Source: Marixanthomonas sp963974425
Lineage (GTDB): Bacteria > Bacteroidota > Bacteroidia > Flavobacteriales > Flavobacteriaceae
Length of the DNA stretch: 64,000 nucleotides
Assembly: GCF_963974425.1 (NCBI RefSeq)
Contig: NZ_CAXBCK010000003.1
Coordinates: 1 to 64,000, forward strand
Reading direction: 5' to 3'
Below the pieces are notes generated by a model. The model did not search any database, was not told the DNA's origin, and saw nothing but the letters and a program-made list of their open reading frames with translations. Position numbers and translations under genes: made by a program. Below are positions 59,911 to 64,000 of this stretch, piece after piece. How positions within the stretch are numbered: position 1 is the stretch's first letter; the number at the start of each line of letters is the position of its first letter.

Positions 59911-60975
59911 ATGAAAAAAACCAATTATCACGTTTTAGGTGTTATGAGTGGTACGTCTCTCGATGGAGTTGATGTGGCTGAATGCTTTTTTGAAATTTCA
60001 GAAGAAAAGAAGTGGAGTTTTAAAATAGGTGCTTCTGAAACAATTGAATATCCAACTATTTGGAAGAAAACACTTCAAGAAGCGGTGCATTATTCTGAAG
60101 AGAAACTTACGGACTTAAACGAAAATTATACAGATTATCTTTCTCAAATTATTTCAGCATTTATTTCAAAACATAAAACTACAGCGATCGATGCTGTTTG
60201 TAGCCATGGCCATACTATTTTGCACGAACCTGAAAAAGGAGTCACGCTACAGATAGGGAATTTGCCTAAGCTAGCTACTTTAATTAACGAAAAAGTAGTT
60301 TGCGATTTCCGAGTGCAAGATGTAAAATTAGGCGGAGAAGGCGCCCCATTGGTTCCTATTGGCGATAAATTACTTTTTCCAGAATATGAGTATTGTTTAA
60401 ACCTAGGCGGATTTGCAAATTGCTCTTTTCACAAAAACGGAAACAGAGTTGCCTACGATATTTGTGCTGTGAATATTGTATTGAATTTATATGCTGAAAA
60501 ATTAGGACAACCGTATGATGATGGTGGAAAGATGGCAGCTTCAGGCGAAATAAATGAACAGCTATTAAATCAGTTAAACCATTTGAATTTTTACAATGAA
60601 AAACCACCTAAATCATTAGGGTTAGAATGGGTGCAAGCATATATATTCCCTATTTTAGAAGCTTCGGGAGAAACGTCAAGAAATATATTACGAACCTATG
60701 TTGAGCACATTACTATTCAGTTAGCACGTCAATTTTCCGAAGGAAAAAAAGTGTTAATTACTGGGGGAGGGGTTTATAATTCTTTTTTAATTGAACGTTT
60801 ACAAGCTATTAGAAATGTTGAAATAATAATTCCTTCAGAAGAATTAATCGAGAACAAAGAAGCACTAATTTTTGGGTTGTTAGGAGTTTTAAAACTTAGA
60901 AATGAAATAAATTGCCTAGCAAGTGTGACTGGAGCAAAACGAGATCATTCTTCTGGAATGGTTTTTAACATCTAA
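59911..60975 (+). CDS. anmK: Anhydro-N-acetylmuramic acid kinase
   Basis: Phosphorylates and opens 1,6-anhydro-MurNAc during cell-wall recycling. GVMSGTSLDGVD at the N terminus, HGHTILHEP, DFRVQDVKLGGEGAPLVP and the late ITGGGVYNSFL are family signatures. The frame is open from 59851, but ATG 59911 (MKKTNYHVLG) gives the usual N terminus and 354 residues. Confidence 0.95.
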   Translation: MKKTNYHVLGVMSGTSLDGVDVAECFFEISEEKKWSFKIGASETIEYPTIWKKTLQEAVHYSEEKLTDLNENYTDYLSQIISAFISKHKTTAIDAVCSHGHTILHEPEKGVTLQIGNLPKLATLINEKVVCDFRVQDVKLGGEGAPLVPIGDKLLFPEYEYCLNLGGFANCSFHKNGNRVAYDICAVNIVLNLYAEKLGQPYDDGGKMAASGEINEQLLNQLNHLNFYNEKPPKSLGLEWVQAYIFPILEASGETSRNILRTYVEHITIQLARQFSEGKKVLITGGGVYNSFLIERLQAIRNVEIIIPSEELIENKEALIFGLLGVLKLRNEINCLASVTGAKRDHSSGMVFNI

Positions 60976-61014
60976 AAATTAGCTAAAAAGAAGAGCAACC
61001 GTTTTTAAGTTTTT

Positions 61015-61022
61015 TATATTTG
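61015..61022 (+). promoter_or_regulatory. -7 element of the glutamate dehydrogenase-type gene
   Basis: TATATTTG matches TAnnTTTG and lies 19 bases before the ATG. No clear -33 TTG was found. Confidence 0.42.
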
Positions 61023-61041
61023 TAGCTTAACTTACCATTTA

Positions 61042-62268
61042 ATGAAACAATTACTTAAAAAGTACGAAGATAAATCTCCCGAAATTGTTTTTCACTGGAA
61101 TGACCCCGAAACCGAAGCCGAAGGCTGGACCGTTATCAACTCACTAAGAGGTGGTGCTGCCGGAGGTGGTACACGTATGCGAGAAGGTCTTGATATGAAT
61201 GAGGTCTTGTCACTGGCAAAAACCATGGAAGTGAAATTTACAGTTTCTGGTCCACCAATTGGAGGTGCAAAATCTGGAATTAATTTTAATCCTGCAGACC
61301 CTCGTAAAAAAGGTGTTTTAGAGCGCTGGTACAAAGCAGTTTCACCTTTATTGAAGGCATACTATGGTACCGGAGGTGATATGAATGTAGATGAAATACA
61401 CGAAGTGATTCCTATTACTGAAGAAAGTGGTGTTTGGCATCCGCAAGAGGGAGTATTTACGGGGCACTTTAACCCTTCCGAAGCTGATAAAATTAATAGA
61501 ATTGGTCAGTTACGCCAAGGAGTAATTAAAGTTTTAGAGAACAACACTTATTCACCAGACGTTATGCGTAAATATACAGTAGCCGATATGGTTACTGGAT
61601 ATGGTGTGGCCGAAGCAGTACGCCATTATTACGATATTTACGGCGGAAATATTAAAGAGAAAAAAGCCATTGTTCAAGGCTTTGGGAATGTAGGAGCTGC
61701 CGCTGCTTACTACCTCTCTCAAATGGGAGCGAAAGTGGTTGGTGTTATTGATAGGGCAGGCGGGATTATTAATGAAGATGGATATTCTTTTGATGAGATA
61801 AAAGAGTTGTTTCTAAATAAAAACGGAAACACTCTCGTAGCAGAAAACATGCTTTCTTTTGAAGAAATAAATAGTAAGATATGGACATTAGATGCTGAAA
61901 TATTTGCTCCTTGTGCCGCTTCTCGTTTAATTACCAAAGAACAAATATCGCAAATGATCGATAGTGGACTAGAAGTAATTAGTTGTGGGGCTAATGTGCC
62001 TTTTGCGGATAAAGAAATTTTCTTCGGTCCTATTATGGAATATACAGATGAACGGGTAAGTTTAATACCCGATTTTATAAGTAATTGTGGGATGGCACGT
62101 GTATTTGCATACTTTATGGAACGCAAAGTACAAATGACAGACGAAGCTATTTTTAATGACACATCTATGACCATTAAAAATGCTATTCAGAACACATTTG
62201 ATAATAACAGTACAAAAACAAACATTAGTAAAACCGCTTTTGAAATTGCCTTAAAACAGTTGATATAA
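61042..62268 (+). CDS. Glu/Leu/Phe/Val dehydrogenase family protein
   Basis: A 408-residue oxidative deaminase of the glutamate dehydrogenase superfamily. The catalytic lysine region GPPIGGAKSGI (K77) and the nucleotide-binding VQGFGNVGAAAA (about 215) are present. Substrate residues differ from the best-known glutamate enzymes (GAKSGI rather than GKGG), so the amino acid used cannot be fixed here. It is 18 bp before nhaD, so likely co-transcribed. Confidence 0.88.
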   Translation: MKQLLKKYEDKSPEIVFHWNDPETEAEGWTVINSLRGGAAGGGTRMREGLDMNEVLSLAKTMEVKFTVSGPPIGGAKSGINFNPADPRKKGVLERWYKAVSPLLKAYYGTGGDMNVDEIHEVIPITEESGVWHPQEGVFTGHFNPSEADKINRIGQLRQGVIKVLENNTYSPDVMRKYTVADMVTGYGVAEAVRHYYDIYGGNIKEKKAIVQGFGNVGAAAAYYLSQMGAKVVGVIDRAGGIINEDGYSFDEIKELFLNKNGNTLVAENMLSFEEINSKIWTLDAEIFAPCAASRLITKEQISQMIDSGLEVISCGANVPFADKEIFFGPIMEYTDERVSLIPDFISNCGMARVFAYFMERKVQMTDEAIFNDTSMTIKNAIQNTFDNNSTKTNISKTAFEIALKQLI

Positions 62269-62286
62269 TATACACCCTTAAAGAAA

Positions 62287-63666
62287 ATGGAATCGATTAT
62301 TATTTTAATTTTTGTAATAGGTTACTTAGCCATTACATTAGAACATCCTTTAAAATTAGATAAAACTGTGCCCGCCTTAATTATGGCGGCTTTAATTTGG
62401 GCCGTACTTGCTGTCGGCTTTCACAGTGGCTGGTTCAATGTGGTCGATTCGCACGATAATGCCTTTAGTTATCTCACCGGAGGAGAAGCGGCCGATGAAG
62501 GCTTTAAGAATACGCTACTACATCATTTAGGAAAGACAGCTGAAATATTAATTTTTCTTATCGGTGCGATGACCATTGTCGAGATAATCGACCTGCACCG
62601 TGGATTTGAAATATTAAAAGGCGCTGTAAAAACAAAAAGCAAACGTAAGTTACTGTGGATTATTGGTATATTGGCTTTTATACTTTCAGCAATAATTGAT
62701 AACCTAACAGCTACTATTGTTTTGGTTACATTACTACGTAAATTAATTCATAAAAGAGAAGATAGGTTGTGGTATGCAGCTATGGTTGTAATCGCTGCAA
62801 ATGCTGGTGGTGCTTGGTCTCCAATAGGGGATGTTACCACTACGATGCTTTGGATTGACGATAAAGTAACTGCTGCTGGTTTAATAGAGTTTGTAGTATT
62901 GCCTTCCATCTTCTGTTTTGTTGTTCCTTTTTTTATAGCGAGTTACTTAAAACCCTTTCGCGGAAATATTGAAGTAGATTCTACTAAAGATACAGTTGCC
63001 GAACGTCTATTGAGTAGTAAAACCATGTTGTTCTTAGGATTAGGGATGATTGTTTCGGTGCCTGTTTTTAAGACTGTTACGCATTTGCCACCTTATATGG
63101 GGATGATGTTAGCACTAGGTGTAGTGTGGCTTGTTTCAGAATATATTCATCCTGAAGAAGATTTCAGCAGTGAAAGACGTCATTTGTATTCAGCGCACAA
63201 AGCTTTATCAAGAATTGAAATATCGAGTATTTTATTCTTCTTAGGTATATTAATGGCTGTTGCAGGACTAGAAGCCTTAGTGTTTGGCGCAGTAAATGGA
63301 GAGCAAGTAGGAACACTTCGCTATGCTGCAGAACAATTAGATATGGCAATCCCTAATCAAGATGTGGTAGTAATATTATTAGGTATATTCTCTGCAATTA
63401 TTGACAATGTGCCTTTAGTGGCTGCATCTATGGGAATGTACGATTCTCCAACAGATTCGGTATTATGGCATTTTATAGCCTATTCGGCAGGAACAGGTGG
63501 AAGTATGCTTATTATCGGTTCAGCTGCTGGTGTAGCTGCAATGGGTATGGAGCGAATCGACTTTATCTGGTACCTTAAAAAAATCACTTGGTTAGCCTTC
63601 ATAGGCTTTATAGTAGGAGCAGGAGTGTTCTTATTATTTGAAAGAGTGATATTTCATCATGTGTAA
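62287..63666 (+). CDS. nhaD: Sodium:proton antiporter NhaD
   Basis: A 459-residue inner-membrane protein with about 12 helices that exports Na+ in exchange for H+. Two inverted half-motifs typical of the ion-transporter superfamily appear: ILSAIIDNLTATIVLV and IFSAIIDNVPLVAASMG, plus WSPIGDVTTTMLW and GTGGSMLIIGSAAGV. NhaD is frequent in marine flavobacteria and suits a saline habitat. Confidence 0.95.
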   Translation: MESIIILIFVIGYLAITLEHPLKLDKTVPALIMAALIWAVLAVGFHSGWFNVVDSHDNAFSYLTGGEAADEGFKNTLLHHLGKTAEILIFLIGAMTIVEIIDLHRGFEILKGAVKTKSKRKLLWIIGILAFILSAIIDNLTATIVLVTLLRKLIHKREDRLWYAAMVVIAANAGGAWSPIGDVTTTMLWIDDKVTAAGLIEFVVLPSIFCFVVPFFIASYLKPFRGNIEVDSTKDTVAERLLSSKTMLFLGLGMIVSVPVFKTVTHLPPYMGMMLALGVVWLVSEYIHPEEDFSSERRHLYSAHKALSRIEISSILFFLGILMAVAGLEALVFGAVNGEQVGTLRYAAEQLDMAIPNQDVVVILLGIFSAIIDNVPLVAASMGMYDSPTDSVLWHFIAYSAGTGGSMLIIGSAAGVAAMGMERIDFIWYLKKITWLAFIGFIVGAGVFLLFERVIFHHV

Positions 63667-63714
63667 CAATTTCTAATGCCATTTGGCGTTATCCTATAAA
63701 ACTGTAAACAATTT

Positions 63715-64000
63715 ATGCTAAACTTCTTAATTCAGGAAGGTGCAGAAGAAGCAGCAACACAAGCTGCAGACCCTGAAACAACCGAAAAAACACTTTCCGT
63801 ACTTGAACTAGTAATGAACGGTGGCCTAGCAGCCCAGATTATTATTGGGGTATTGTTTATCCTACTGTTTGTAGCTGTTTATATATACTTTGAAAGGCTT
63901 TTTGCAGTCAAAGCTGCTTCAAAGATCAACAGTAATTTTATGAACCAAATCAGGGATCACGTAGCAGGTGGAAACATTCAAGGAGCTAAAGTACTCTGTG
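63715..64000 (+). CDS. ExbB/TolQ/MotA-family proton channel protein, N-terminal part
   Basis: 95 codons are visible before the window ends. The start MLNFLIQEGAEEAA is followed by an Ala/Glu-rich segment, one membrane helix (AAQIIIGVLFILLFVAVYIYF) and ERLFAVKAASKIN, as in ExbB-type proteins of Bacteroidota. It would pair with an ExbD protein and power TonB-dependent uptake, or serve TolQR. The last part and partners lie outside the window. Confidence 0.82.
   Translation, partial: MLNFLIQEGAEEAATQAADPETTEKTLSVLELVMNGGLAAQIIIGVLFILLFVAVYIYFERLFAVKAASKINSNFMNQIRDHVAGGNIQGAKVLC

Noticed and set aside
61719..62174. 151-codon minus-strand frame inside the glutamate dehydrogenase-type gene
   Set aside because: It is antisense to conserved coding sequence with no start signal or family match.
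1..64000. PaaX/PaaR regulator, tRNA or rRNA genes
   Set aside because: None was recognised on either strand by reading; a covariance-model scan would settle the RNA question.

Overview
The window looks like chromosomal DNA of a marine-type member of the Flavobacteriaceae (Bacteroidota). It is AT-rich, Shine-Dalgarno sequences are weak, several promoters fit the Bacteroidota TTG-N19/20-TAnnTTTG pattern, and many proteins are family-typical: type IX secretion C-terminal sorting domains, a hybrid two-component (HTCS) regulator, a Porin_10 protein, DUF5522 and an E1 alpha/beta fusion. No rRNA, tRNA, CRISPR or canonical insertion sequence was recognised.

Region 1 (1-5.3 kb) holds the end of one and all of a second POT-type peptide transporter, a secreted thioredoxin-fold protein and a ComEC/Rec2 DNA-uptake channel on the minus strand. 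Region 2 (5.3-23.6 kb) is one long plus-strand phenylacetate (paa) catabolic operon behind a promoter that overlaps a perfect 18-bp palindrome. The order is paaE, paaA, paaB, [four-helix-bundle ORF], paaC, paaD, paaG, paaH, paaI, [second four-helix-bundle ORF], paaJ, an SDR-like gene, paaZ, a crotonase, paaY, paaK, then E2 and fused E1 subunits of a 2-oxoacid dehydrogenase. PaaK makes phenylacetyl-CoA, PaaABCE (with PaaD) epoxidise the ring, PaaG isomerises to the oxepin, PaaZ opens and oxidises it, and the crotonase, PaaH and PaaJ finish beta-oxidation. PaaI and PaaY are housekeeping thioesterases. The 2-oxoacid dehydrogenase may feed acyl-CoA into the pathway.

The most unusual part is what lies between the paa genes. 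Nearly every gap longer than 40 bp carries a palindromic repeat, and two gaps carry small four-helix-bundle ORFs of the 23S rRNA intervening-sequence (IVS) family bounded by inverted repeats (perfect 20 bp for the first, 13 bp for the second). That is the layout of rRNA IVSs, here inside an mRNA operon.

Region 3 (23.6-31.5 kb) holds a TPR/HTH regulator, two type IX secreted proteins, a DUF4136 lipoprotein, urocanate hydratase and a DUF5522 protein. Region 4 (31.5-43.2 kb) holds an ACC-deaminase-like, glucosaminidase/LysM and hemL operon, two Spy-like small secreted proteins, a fibronectin-III/diheme cytochrome lipoprotein, yiaA, lysS, a YqaE/Pmp3 membrane peptide and two lipoproteins. Region 5 (43.2-55.8 kb) holds a secreted reprolysin-like metalloprotease, lipB, a TapB-like protein, an OmpA protein, a second copy of the repeat-containing type IX secreted protein, a large HTCS regulator and an 808-residue lipoprotein. 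Direct repeats of TGTAAC spaced exactly 21 bp lie in front of both paralogous secreted proteins and in front of the OmpA unit. A divergent pair lies in front of the HTCS gene. Together these suggest a regulon. Region 6 (55.9-64 kb) holds rnhB, a porin, an acyl-CoA dehydrogenase, anmK, a glutamate dehydrogenase-type enzyme, nhaD and the start of an ExbB/TolQ/MotA-type protein.

Four small genes were read directly from the sequence: 42 aa at 25438, 52 aa YqaE/Pmp3 at 41646, 55 aa at 48603 (minus) and, less certainly, 44 aa at 53213 (minus).
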